From Kineococcus aurantiacus (GTDB taxonomy: Bacteria; Actinomycetota; Actinomycetes; Actinomycetales; Kineococcaceae), in assembly GCF_013409345.1 (NCBI RefSeq), contig NZ_JACCBB010000001.1:930001-994000 (forward strand): a stretch of DNA of 64,000 nt, given 5' to 3'. Of this stretch, positions 42,292 through 50,643 are shown piece by piece. A program made the translations under genes and the position numbers. The notes beneath the pieces were generated by a model. That model saw only the letters and a program-made list of their open reading frames with translations, made no database searches and was not told the DNA's origin. Numbering within the stretch: position 1 is the stretch's first letter; every line of letters starts with the position of its first letter.

Positions 42292-42326
42292 GACGGCGGC
42301 CGGCTCTCTCAGAGCCGGCCGCCGTC
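42292..42326 (+). terminator. Original host terminator of tRNA-Gly
   Basis: Arms GACGGCGGCCGGCTCT (42292-42307) and AGAGCCGGCCGCCGTC (42311-42326), perfect over 16 pairs with a 3-base loop, starting four bases past the displaced tRNA end. Confidence 0.8.
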
Positions 42327-42358
42327 CGCGTCCCCGGGCCCGTCGGTAGGGTCCGTGC

Positions 42359-43567
42359 ATGCCCACCGCGGAGCCGGCCGGTGTCCACGTCGTCGTGGCC
42401 CCGGACAAGTTCAAGGGGTCCCTGACCGCCGCCGAGGTCGCGCAGGTCGTCGCCGAGGGCTTCACCGCCGGGTTCGCCGACGGCTTCCACCGCGCCGGGG
42501 CCGGTGGCGCGCGCACCGCCCCCACCCTCACCTGCACGGTGCTGCCCGTCGCCGACGGCGGCGAGGGCACCGTGGAGGCGGCCGTGCGCTCGGCGGGCTT
42601 CCGGGCCCTGACCGCGAGCGTGCCCGGGCCGACCGGCGCGACGGTCGAGGCCGTCCTCGCCCGCCACGGCGACCTCGCGCTGGTCGAGATGGCGCAGGCC
42701 TCGGGGCTGGACCGGCTGCCCGGCGGCGTCCCGGCGCCGCTGACGGCGACGACCCGCGGCACCGGCGAGCTGGTCCGCCGCGCCCTCGACGACGGGGCCC
42801 GCGAGGTCGTCCTGGCCGTCGGCGGCAGCGCCACGACGGACGGCGGCGCCGGGGTCCTCACCGCCCTCGGCGCCCGGCTGCTCGACGCCGGCGGCCACGA
42901 CCTGCCCGACGGCGGCGCGGCCCTGCTCGACCTGGACCGCGTCGACCTGTCCGGCCTGGACCCCCGGGTCCGCGAGGTCCGCTGGACGCTCGCCGCGGAC
43001 GTGGACAACCCGCTGCTCGGCGAGCGGGGCGCCGCGGCGGTATTCGGCCCGCAGAAGGGCGCCTCCCCCGCCGACGTCGCGCTGCTCGACGCGGCCCTGA
43101 CCCGCTTCGCCGACGCGCTGGCCGCCGCCACGGGCACCGACGCGCGCCGGGCGCCCGGCGCGGGCGCGGCCGGCGGGCTGGGCCTGGTGGCCCTGGGCCT
43201 GCTGGGGGCCGTGCGCCGGCCCGGCGTCGAGGTCGTCCTGGAGCTCGCGGGCTGGGCCGAGCGCACGCGCGGGGCCTGCCTCGTCATCACGGGTGAGGGC
43301 AGCTTCGACGAGCAGTCCCTGGGCGGCAAGACGCCCGTGGGGGTGGCGGCCGCCGCCGCGCGGATCCCGGCGCCGGTGGTGGTCCTCAGCGGCCGCCGCG
43401 CGCTGCCGGAGGAGCGGTGGCGGGCCGCCGGCTTCAGCGACGCCCGCGCCCTGACCGACCTGGAACCGGACCCCCGCACGTGCGTGCGGGACGCGGCGGT
43501 GCTGCTGGCGCGGCTGGCCCGTCAGCTGGGCGCCGAGCACGGCGCCCGGGCGGCCGCGCGCGCCTGA
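42359..43567 (+). CDS. Glycerate kinase
   Basis: 402-residue type II glycerate kinase (GlxK/GarK family), phosphorylating D-glycerate to a phosphoglycerate with ATP in the glyoxylate/serine degradation route. Signatures: VVVAPDKFKGSLTAAEVA near the N-terminus, VLPVADGGEGTVEA, AVGGSATTDGGAGVLTALGARLLD, FGPQKGAS, APGAGAAGGLG and VITGEGSFDEQSLGGKTPVGVA. ATG 42359 lies 33 bases after the tRNA terminator, so the gene has its own promoter, possibly leaderless. It is the first host gene beyond the integrated element. Its codon use is typical of the host. Confidence 0.93.
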   Translation: MPTAEPAGVHVVVAPDKFKGSLTAAEVAQVVAEGFTAGFADGFHRAGAGGARTAPTLTCTVLPVADGGEGTVEAAVRSAGFRALTASVPGPTGATVEAVLARHGDLALVEMAQASGLDRLPGGVPAPLTATTRGTGELVRRALDDGAREVVLAVGGSATTDGGAGVLTALGARLLDAGGHDLPDGGAALLDLDRVDLSGLDPRVREVRWTLAADVDNPLLGERGAAAVFGPQKGASPADVALLDAALTRFADALAAATGTDARRAPGAGAAGGLGLVALGLLGAVRRPGVEVVLELAGWAERTRGACLVITGEGSFDEQSLGGKTPVGVAAAAARIPAPVVVLSGRRALPEERWRAAGFSDARALTDLEPDPRTCVRDAAVLLARLARQLGAEHGARAAARA

Positions 43568-43595
43568 GCCCGCGCGGCCGCCGGTCGCGCCGTCC

Positions 43596-44219
43596 TCAGT
43601 CGAAGACGGGGCCCTGGGTCCGGGTGCGCTTGAGCTCGAAGAAGCCCGGCACGCTCGCCACGAGCACGCAGCCGTCCCACAGCTTGCCGGCCTCCTCGCC
43701 CTTGGGGGCGGGGGTGACGACCGGGCCGAAGAAGGCGACGTCCTCGAAGGCCACGACGGGCGTGCCGACGTCCTCGCCGACCTTCGTGATGCCCTCGGCG
43801 TGCGAGGCGCGCAGCTCGGCGTCGTAGGTGTCCTTGCCCGCGTGCTCGGCCAGCTCGGCGGGCAGGCCGACCTCGGCGAGGGCCTCGGCGATGATGACGT
43901 CCCAGTCCTCCTGGCCGCCGGGGTGGCGGCGCGTGCCGAGCGCGGTGTACAGCGGCAGGACGACGTCCTCGCCGTGCAGGATGCGCGCGGCCGTCACGAC
44001 GCGCACGGGGCCCCAGCCGCGCTGCAGCATCTCGCGGTAGCTCTCGGGCAGGTCCGGCTTGTCCTCGTTGAGGACCGACAGGCTCATGACGTGCCAGCGC
44101 ACGCTGATGTCGCGGACCTTCTCGACCTCGAGGATCCAGCGCGAGGTCATCCACGCCCACGGGCACAGCGGGTCGAACCAGAAGTCGGCCTGGGCCCGGG
44201 CGGCAGTCTCGGTGGTCAT
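43596..44219 (-). CDS. DsbA-fold oxidoreductase, mycothiol-dependent nitroreductase type
   Basis: 207-residue cytosolic thioredoxin-fold protein. The active site is C-P-W-A in FWFDPLCPWAWMTSRWI, followed by a helical insertion and EDVGTPVVAFEDVAFFGPVVTPAPKGEEAGKLWDG. These are the marks of the Rv2466c family, which reduces substrates with mycothiol under oxidative stress. The same cell appears able to make mycothiol precursors (ino1). ATG 44219 with an acceptable leader. It converges on glycerate kinase and diverges from pepN. Confidence 0.88.
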   Translation of the reverse strand: MTTETAARAQADFWFDPLCPWAWMTSRWILEVEKVRDISVRWHVMSLSVLNEDKPDLPESYREMLQRGWGPVRVVTAARILHGEDVVLPLYTALGTRRHPGGQEDWDVIIAEALAEVGLPAELAEHAGKDTYDAELRASHAEGITKVGEDVGTPVVAFEDVAFFGPVVTPAPKGEEAGKLWDGCVLVASVPGFFELKRTRTQGPVFD

Positions 44220-44323
44220 GGGGCCATGGTGCTCCCCGCGCCCCGGGCACGGGCGGCGGGGCCCCCGTCGGGGCGGCGTGGCAGAGTGCTTCGACGTACC
44301 TGAGACCGAGGGAAGGACGTGCC

Positions 44324-46879
44324 GTGCCCGGGGAGAACCTGACGCGCGAGGAGGCGCGGGCCCGTGCGGGGCTCGTGCAGGTCGAGCACTACGACGTGGA
44401 CCTGGACCTGACGACGGGGCCCGAGACGTTCCGCTCCACCACGACGGTGCGCTTCACCGCCACCGAGGGGGCCTCGACGTTCATCGACCTCATCAGCGCC
44501 GCCGTGCACGAGGTGGTCCTCAACGGCACCGCCCTGGACGCGGCCGCGGTCGCCGACGGGGTGCGCGTCCGGCTCGACGGGCTGGCCGCCGAGAACGAGC
44601 TGCGCGTCGTGGCCGACTGCCGCTACATGAACACCGGTGAGGGGCTGCACCGCTTCGTCGACCCGGTCGACGACGAGGTCTACCTGTACTCGCAGTTCGA
44701 GGTCGCCGACTCCCGGCGCGTGTACGCCGTCTTCGAGCAGCCGGACCTCAAGGCCGAGTTCACCTTCACCGTGACCGCCCCGGCCCACTGGCGGGTGGTC
44801 TCCAACTCCCCCGTCGAGCACCGCCACCCCGTCGAGGCCGGCACCCGCTGGACCTTCGAGAAGACGCCGCGGCTGTCGTCCTACGTGACCGCGATCATCG
44901 CCGGCCCCTACGAGGGCTCGGAGGACTCCCTGGTGTCCGCCGACGGCCGGACGATCCCGCTGGGCGTGTACTGCCGCAAGTCCCTGGTGCAGCACCTCGA
45001 CGCGCACAACGTCGTGCGGGCCACCAAGCAGGGCTTCGAGTTCTTCGAGCGCGAGTTCGACCGCCCGTACCCGTTCGCCAAGTACGACCAGGTCTTCGTC
45101 CCCGAGTTCAACGCCGGGGCCATGGAGAACGCCGGTGCGGTGACCTTCGTCGAGAGCTACGTCTTCCGGTCCAAGGTGCCGCAGGCCACCGTCGAGCGGC
45201 GCGTGGTCACGGTCCTGCACGAGCTGGCCCACATGTGGTTCGGCGACCTGGTGACCATGCGCTGGTGGAACGACCTGTGGCTCAACGAGTCCTTCGCCGA
45301 GTTCGCCTCGACGCTGGCCGCGGCCGAGGCCACGGAGTGGAAGGGGTCGTGGACGACCTTCAACTCCCTGGAGAAGTCCTGGGCCTACCGGCAGGACCAG
45401 CTGCCCACCACGCACCCCATCGTCGCCGAGATCAACGACCTCGAGGACGTCGAGGTCAACTTCGACGGCATCACCTACGCCAAGGGCGCCAGCGTCCTGA
45501 AGCAGCTCGTCGCCTACGTGGGCCGCGAGGAGTTCCTCGCCGGGGTCCGCGCCTACTTCGCCCGGCACGCCTACGGCAACACCGAGCTCGTCGACCTGCT
45601 GCGTGAGCTGGAGACGACCTCGGGCCGGGACCTGTCGGCGTGGTCGCGCGAGTGGCTGGAGACGGCGGGGGTGGCGACGCTGCGCCCGCAGCTGGCGACG
45701 GACGCGGACGGCACGGTCACCTCGGCCGCCCTGCTCCAGGAGGCCCCGGCCGAGCACCCGCACCTGCGGTCCCACCGCATCGCGGTCGGCTGCTACGACC
45801 TCGTCGACGGCAGCTTCGAGCGCACCGACCGCATCGAGCTGGACGCCGCCGGGGCCAGCACCGACCTGCCGCAGCTCGTGGGCCGCCGGCGCCCCGACCT
45901 GCTGCTGGTCAACGACGACGACCTGGCCTACGCCAAGATCCGCCTCGACGAGGCGTCGCTGGCCACGGCCCTGCAGCACCTGGACGCCTTCAAGGACTCC
46001 CTGCCCCGCTCGCTGGTCGCGGCGGCGCTGTGGGACATGACGCGCGACGGCGAGTCCCCCGCGCGCGACTACGTCGACCTGCTCCTGACGACGCTGCTGC
46101 CCGGGGACGCGGCGCGCGCGGACTCCACCGTGGCCCTGGTGCTGCTGCGCCAGCTCACCACGACGGTCGAGCTGTACACCGCCCCGGCCCACCGCGAGGA
46201 GGTCCGCGCCCGGACGGCCTCGACGCTGCTGGAGCTGCTGCGCGCGGCCGCCCCGGGCAGCGACACGCAGCTGCAGTTCGCCCGCTCCTTCGCCTCCTTC
46301 GCCCGCAGCGGCGAGCACCTGGCGGTGATCGGCGGCCTGTACGACGGCTCGCAGGTCATCGAGGGCCTGGAGGTCGACGCGGACATGCGCTGGGTGCTGC
46401 TGACCTCCCTGGTGGCCGGCGGGGCCGCCGGCGAGGAGGCGATCGAGGCCGAGCTGGCCCGCGACGCCACCGCGACCGGCCAGCGCTCGGCGGCCGCGGC
46501 GCGCGCCGCCGTCCCGAGCGCGGAGGCCAAGCAGCGGGCGTGGGCCGACGTCGTCGAGCGCGGCGACCTGCCCAACGCGGTGCAGGCCGCGGTCATCGGC
46601 GGTTTCGGCCGGGCCCACGAGGAGGCCCTGCTGCGGCCCTTCGTCGAGCCGTACTTCGCCGCGCTGCGCACGGTGTGGGCCGAGCGCACCAACGAGATGG
46701 CCCAGCAGATCGTCACCGGCCTGTACCCGGTGGAGCTGGCCGACGCGGCGCTGCTGGAGCGGACCGACGCGTGGCTGGCCGCCGAGCAGGACGCGCCGCC
46801 CGCGCTGCGCCGCCTCGTGCTGGAGAACCGCGACGGCGTCGCGCGCGCCCTGCGGGCCCAGGAGCGCGACGCCCGCTGA
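44324..46879 (+). CDS. pepN: Aminopeptidase N (M1 family)
   Basis: 851-residue zinc metallopeptidase that removes N-terminal residues from peptides in the cytosol. The exopeptidase motif GAMEN is near 265, and the zinc site HELAH at 299-303 with Glu about 322 in LNESFAEF. An N-terminal beta saddle and a long helical C-terminal ERAP1-like domain complete the fold. Length matches actinobacterial PepN. GTG 44324 follows GGGAAGG. The 104-base gap upstream holds the divergent promoter region shared with the DsbA-fold gene. Confidence 0.95.
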   Translation: MPGENLTREEARARAGLVQVEHYDVDLDLTTGPETFRSTTTVRFTATEGASTFIDLISAAVHEVVLNGTALDAAAVADGVRVRLDGLAAENELRVVADCRYMNTGEGLHRFVDPVDDEVYLYSQFEVADSRRVYAVFEQPDLKAEFTFTVTAPAHWRVVSNSPVEHRHPVEAGTRWTFEKTPRLSSYVTAIIAGPYEGSEDSLVSADGRTIPLGVYCRKSLVQHLDAHNVVRATKQGFEFFEREFDRPYPFAKYDQVFVPEFNAGAMENAGAVTFVESYVFRSKVPQATVERRVVTVLHELAHMWFGDLVTMRWWNDLWLNESFAEFASTLAAAEATEWKGSWTTFNSLEKSWAYRQDQLPTTHPIVAEINDLEDVEVNFDGITYAKGASVLKQLVAYVGREEFLAGVRAYFARHAYGNTELVDLLRELETTSGRDLSAWSREWLETAGVATLRPQLATDADGTVTSAALLQEAPAEHPHLRSHRIAVGCYDLVDGSFERTDRIELDAAGASTDLPQLVGRRRPDLLLVNDDDLAYAKIRLDEASLATALQHLDAFKDSLPRSLVAAALWDMTRDGESPARDYVDLLLTTLLPGDAARADSTVALVLLRQLTTTVELYTAPAHREEVRARTASTLLELLRAAAPGSDTQLQFARSFASFARSGEHLAVIGGLYDGSQVIEGLEVDADMRWVLLTSLVAGGAAGEEAIEAELARDATATGQRSAAAARAAVPSAEAKQRAWADVVERGDLPNAVQAAVIGGFGRAHEEALLRPFVEPYFAALRTVWAERTNEMAQQIVTGLYPVELADAALLERTDAWLAAEQDAPPALRRLVLENRDGVARALRAQERDAR

Positions 46880-46964
46880 CCCGTGCCCGGTGCCGGGGGT
46901 GGCCGCACCGCCCCTGGCACCGGCGTGCAAGCAGGTCGCAAGGCGGGCCGGGCACGGTGGCGGT

Positions 46965-47501
46965 GTGAACGAGAACCCTCAGACCTCGCAGCCGTCCGCG
47001 ACGAGCTGGCTGCCGTCCTGGTTCACCCACCCCGCGCACCTGGAGCTGGACAGCGGGTTCCACCTGCGGCCGCTGCGCGCCGTCGACGTCGACCTGGACC
47101 TGCCCGCGGTCCTGGGGTCCCGGCTCAGCCTGTGGGCCCGGTACGGGTTCGCCTGGGGCTGGCCCCCGGCCGACCTGGACCGCGACGGCGACCGGCGGGA
47201 CCTGGAACGGCAGGAGCAGGAGATGTCCGCCGGGACCTCCTTCAGCTACGGCCTGTTCGACGAGGCCGAGGAGGCCCTCGGCGGGTGCGTCTACCTGGAC
47301 CCGCCGCGCGGCGGGCCGGGCGGGGCCGACGTCGACGTGACCTGGTGGACGGTGGACGCGCTGGTCGGCTCGGCCGTGCACGCCGAGCTGCCCGGTGCGC
47401 TGCGCGGCTGGCTGGCCCGGGACTGGCCGTTCACCCGGCCGCGCTTCGTGGGCTTCGACCTCAGCTGGCCGGAGTGGGCTCTGCTGCCGGACCCGGCGTG
47501 A
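46965..47501 (+). CDS. GNAT-like N-acetyltransferase
   Basis: 178 residues. The GNAT order is visible: FHLRPLRAVDVDLDLPAVL at the start, FSYGLFDEAEEALGGCVYLDPP (strand 4 region), DVDVTWWTVDALVGSAVHAELPGALRGWL and FVGFDLSWPEWALLPD at the end. The glycine-rich CoA-binding motif is weak, so activity is unsure. GTG 46965 is preferred because it gives a normal N-terminus. Its last 41 bases overlap the end of the SARP gene on the other strand, an unusual tail-to-tail overlap. Substrate unknown. Confidence 0.72.
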   Translation: MNENPQTSQPSATSWLPSWFTHPAHLELDSGFHLRPLRAVDVDLDLPAVLGSRLSLWARYGFAWGWPPADLDRDGDRRDLERQEQEMSAGTSFSYGLFDEAEEALGGCVYLDPPRGGPGGADVDVTWWTVDALVGSAVHAELPGALRGWLARDWPFTRPRFVGFDLSWPEWALLPDPA

Positions 47502-50445
47502 GGTCCACGGTCACCGGCGCCGCGGCCAGGACGGTGCCCGCGGCACCGGTCGCCAGCGCGACCACCTCGGCCGGTGGGGCCTGCCGGCCGCGGGCCGTGG
47601 CCTGCTGCAGCCGGTGCTCCCCGAGCCCGGCGCGCAGGGCCTCCCGCGCCGCCGCGGCCGCCGCGGCGTCCCGCGGGTAGTAGCGGTACACCTCGAAGCC
47701 GACGGTCTCGCGGGCCGTGGCCGCCGCCGCGGCCAGCACCGCGAGCAGCTCGGTCGTGGCCGGGTCCGGCGCGGGCCCCCCGACGCGCACGAGGAGCACG
47801 ACGAGCGCCTCCAGGAAGTACGACAGGTTGGCCAGGTCCCCCATCTGCTCGGACAGGCGCAGCCCCTCCAGCAGCGCTGCGGCGGCTCCGTGCGGGTCGA
47901 CCCCACCCTCCACGAGGGCCGTGTTGTAGAGGCCCATGTAGGTCGCCAGCCGGTCCCCCACCCCGCGGGCCGCCCGCAGCGCGGCGCGCAGGTCCCGCCG
48001 GGCGTCCTCCAGGCGCCCCGCGCGCCAGGCGGCGGTGGCGCCCCAGACGAGGTTGAGCCGGACGATCCACGGCCCCCAGGAGTCGGCGGGCAGGTCCCGC
48101 GCCAGGTCGATGGCCCGCCGGTGCTGGGTCGCCGCCGTGTCCAGGTCGGCGTCGGTGAGCGCGCAGATGCCCAGCCCCGCCTCGCAGTGGGCGCTCGCCT
48201 CGAGGCGTTCGGCACGGCTGCCGTCGGTCGAGGCCCGCGCCTCGGAGAGCGCCTGGGCCCAGTGCGCGCGCGCGGCCTCGCCGTCGCCCTGGGCGAAAGC
48301 CATCGCCGCGCAGGCCGTGCGGGCCCGCACGAGCGCCAGGCCCACCGGTCCCGGTGGGGCGAGGGACACGACCGCCTCGGCGTAGCGCCGGCCGGTGCGC
48401 AGCTGCCCGCGCAGCCACCAGAACAGCCAGCTGCCCCACACCAGCCGGCCGGCCAGGTCGGCCCGGCCCGCCCCGACCGCCCAGTCGAGCGCGGCGAGGA
48501 CGTTGGGGTGCTCGCGGTCCATCCGGTCCAGCCACCGCACCTGCTCGGCGGAGCGGTAGCCGGCGGCGGCCCGCTCGGTGAGCCGGGCGAAGGCCTCGGC
48601 GTGGGCGCGCGCCGCGGCGTCGCGCTCGGCGCCGGTCAGGAGCCGGCGCGCGTGCTGCACCGTCGGCTCCAGCACCGAGTAGCGCGCCGGTCCCCCGCCC
48701 GCGGCGGGCGGGTCCACGCCGACGAGGGAGTGCTCGACGAGGGTGTGCAGGTGCTGCAGGACGTCGGGGCCCTCGACCTCCTCCAGCTGCTCCAGCGTCC
48801 AGCCCCCGGTGAACACGCCGATCCGCCGGAACAGGCCCTGCGCGCCGGGGTCCAGCAGGTGGTAGCTCCAGTCCAGGGTCGCGCGCACGCTGCGCTGACG
48901 CTCGGGCAGGTCGCGCGGGCCGCTGGCCAGGGCCTGGTCGAGGCGGCCCAGCAGGTCCTCCACGTCGAGGGTGCGCACGCGGGCCGCGGCCAGCTCCAGC
49001 GCCAGCGGGATGCCCGACACGGCGCGGCAGACGGCCTGCACGGCCGGCCCGGTCCGCTCGTCGAGGACGAAGCGGGGCGCGACGGCCTGCGCCCGCTGGA
49101 CGAACAGCTCCCGGGCCGGGGCCGCGGCCAGCGGTTCGACGCGGTGCTCGGCCTCCCCGCTGACCCGCAGCGGCGCGCGGGAGGTCACCAGGACGGACAG
49201 GTCGGGGCAGCGGGCCGCGAGCGCGGCGACGTCGGTCGCGGCCTCCAGCAGGTGCTCGCAGTTGTCCAGGACGAGCAGCCCACGGCCGCCGCTCAGCCGG
49301 GTGGCGACGTCGTCGAGGACGTCGTCGTCGGTGGCCTGCGGCAGCCCGACGGCGCGGGCCACGGCCGGCAGCACCCCGGCGGCGTGCGTGACCATCGCCA
49401 GCGGCACGAACCAGGTCCCGTGCGGGAAGTCCGCGGCGGCGGTCCGGGCCACCGCGGCGGCCAGCCGGGTCTTGCCGACCCCGCCGGTGCCGGTCAGGGT
49501 CAGCAGCCGGCTGGACCCCAGCCGTGCCCGCAGCGCCTCGACCTCGGCGTCGCGGCCGACCAGGGAGGTCGTCGGCACGGCCGGTGCCGTCGTCGCGGCG
49601 GACCGGGCGGGCCCGGCGGCAGGGGGCGGGGTGGGCCGCGGCGCGGGCTCGGGGGCCTCCAGCGAGGGGTCCTGGCGCAGCACCAGGTCCCGCAGCCGGC
49701 GCAGCTGCGGTCCGGGGTCCAGGCCCAGTTCGCGCTGCAGGACGCGCCGGGCGTCGTCGAGGACCGCGAGGGCCTCGGCCTGCCGGGAGCTGCGGTAGAG
49801 CGCCAGGGCCAGCGAGGCGCGCAGGTCCTCGTGCAGCGGGTGCCGGTCGACGAGGTCGGCCAGGTCGGCCAGGACCTCCCGGTGCCGGCCCAGGGCCAGG
49901 TCGAGGCGCGCGCGCAGCTCCAGGGCGCTGAGGCGGCGGCCCTCCAGGCGGTGCGCCTCCTCGCGGGCGAAGTCGGCGCCGACGTCGGCGTAGGCGGGTC
50001 CGCGCCAGCGGGCCAGCGCCTGCGTCACGGCGCGATGGGCGCTCGTGGGGTCCTGCTCGGCGTGCGCGCGGTCCAGCAGCCCCTCGAAGACGGCCGCGTC
50101 GAGCGCGTCGGGGCCCAGGGCGAGCTGGTAGCCGGGCGCGCGGGTCCGCAGGACGTCACCGGCCGGGGCCAGGGCCCGGCGCAGCCGCGAGACGGAGCTG
50201 TGCATCGTGGAGGCGGCGGGGCGGCCCCCGGCCTGCCCCCAGGTGCGCTCGGCCAGCACGTCGGCGCCCACGACGCGCCCGGCGTCCAGGGCCAGGGCCG
50301 CCAGGACGGCCCGCAGGGACGGGCCCAGGGCCACCGCGGTCCCCGCGACGAGGACCTCCACGGCGCCCAGGACGCGCACCTCCACGTCCGGGCCGGCCGC
50401 CCGCTGCGGCGCGGCCACCCCGCTCACCGGGCCCTCACGCGGCAC
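47461..50445 (-). CDS. SARP-type regulator with BTAD, NB-ARC and TPR-like domains
   Basis: 994 residues. An OmpR-like winged helix at about 20-100 (VEVRVLGAVEVLVAG, HSSVSRLRRALAP) is followed by a bacterial transcriptional activation domain (FEGLLDRAHAEQ to LGLDPGPQLRRL). Next is an AAA-like NTPase with P-loop TGTGGVGKTRLAAAVA near 316 and LLVLDNCEHLLEAA (Walker B). A C-terminal tetratricopeptide-like half completes it. Large AfsR-type regulators of this kind activate secondary-metabolite or stress genes upon ATP-dependent oligomerisation. Start GTG 50445 or 50427. No obvious biosynthetic cluster adjoins it, so its target is unclear. Confidence 0.9.
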   Translation of the reverse strand: MPREGPVSGVAAPQRAAGPDVEVRVLGAVEVLVAGTAVALGPSLRAVLAALALDAGRVVGADVLAERTWGQAGGRPAASTMHSSVSRLRRALAPAGDVLRTRAPGYQLALGPDALDAAVFEGLLDRAHAEQDPTSAHRAVTQALARWRGPAYADVGADFAREEAHRLEGRRLSALELRARLDLALGRHREVLADLADLVDRHPLHEDLRASLALALYRSSRQAEALAVLDDARRVLQRELGLDPGPQLRRLRDLVLRQDPSLEAPEPAPRPTPPPAAGPARSAATTAPAVPTTSLVGRDAEVEALRARLGSSRLLTLTGTGGVGKTRLAAAVARTAAADFPHGTWFVPLAMVTHAAGVLPAVARAVGLPQATDDDVLDDVATRLSGGRGLLVLDNCEHLLEAATDVAALAARCPDLSVLVTSRAPLRVSGEAEHRVEPLAAAPARELFVQRAQAVAPRFVLDERTGPAVQAVCRAVSGIPLALELAAARVRTLDVEDLLGRLDQALASGPRDLPERQRSVRATLDWSYHLLDPGAQGLFRRIGVFTGGWTLEQLEEVEGPDVLQHLHTLVEHSLVGVDPPAAGGGPARYSVLEPTVQHARRLLTGAERDAAARAHAEAFARLTERAAAGYRSAEQVRWLDRMDREHPNVLAALDWAVGAGRADLAGRLVWGSWLFWWLRGQLRTGRRYAEAVVSLAPPGPVGLALVRARTACAAMAFAQGDGEAARAHWAQALSEARASTDGSRAERLEASAHCEAGLGICALTDADLDTAATQHRRAIDLARDLPADSWGPWIVRLNLVWGATAAWRAGRLEDARRDLRAALRAARGVGDRLATYMGLYNTALVEGGVDPHGAAAALLEGLRLSEQMGDLANLSYFLEALVVLLVRVGGPAPDPATTELLAVLAAAAATARETVGFEVYRYYPRDAAAAAAAREALRAGLGEHRLQQATARGRQAPPAEVVALATGAAGTVLAAAPVTVDLTPGPAAEPTPAS

Positions 50446-50643
50446 TCACGCCGCACACGGTAGCCACCCGGGGGGTGCGCGCGGGGGGCGTCCGGTCACG
50501 TCGGGGGGACGGCAGCGGCCTGCAAGCCGTCCGCAAGGACGGGCGGGCAGGCTCAGTCCTGCCACCGGGGGGACCGGGACGCGCCGGAGGGGACGTCCCG
50601 GGCGGTGGCGGGTCCGGGCGAGGACGGGGCCGGGGGTGCGGGG

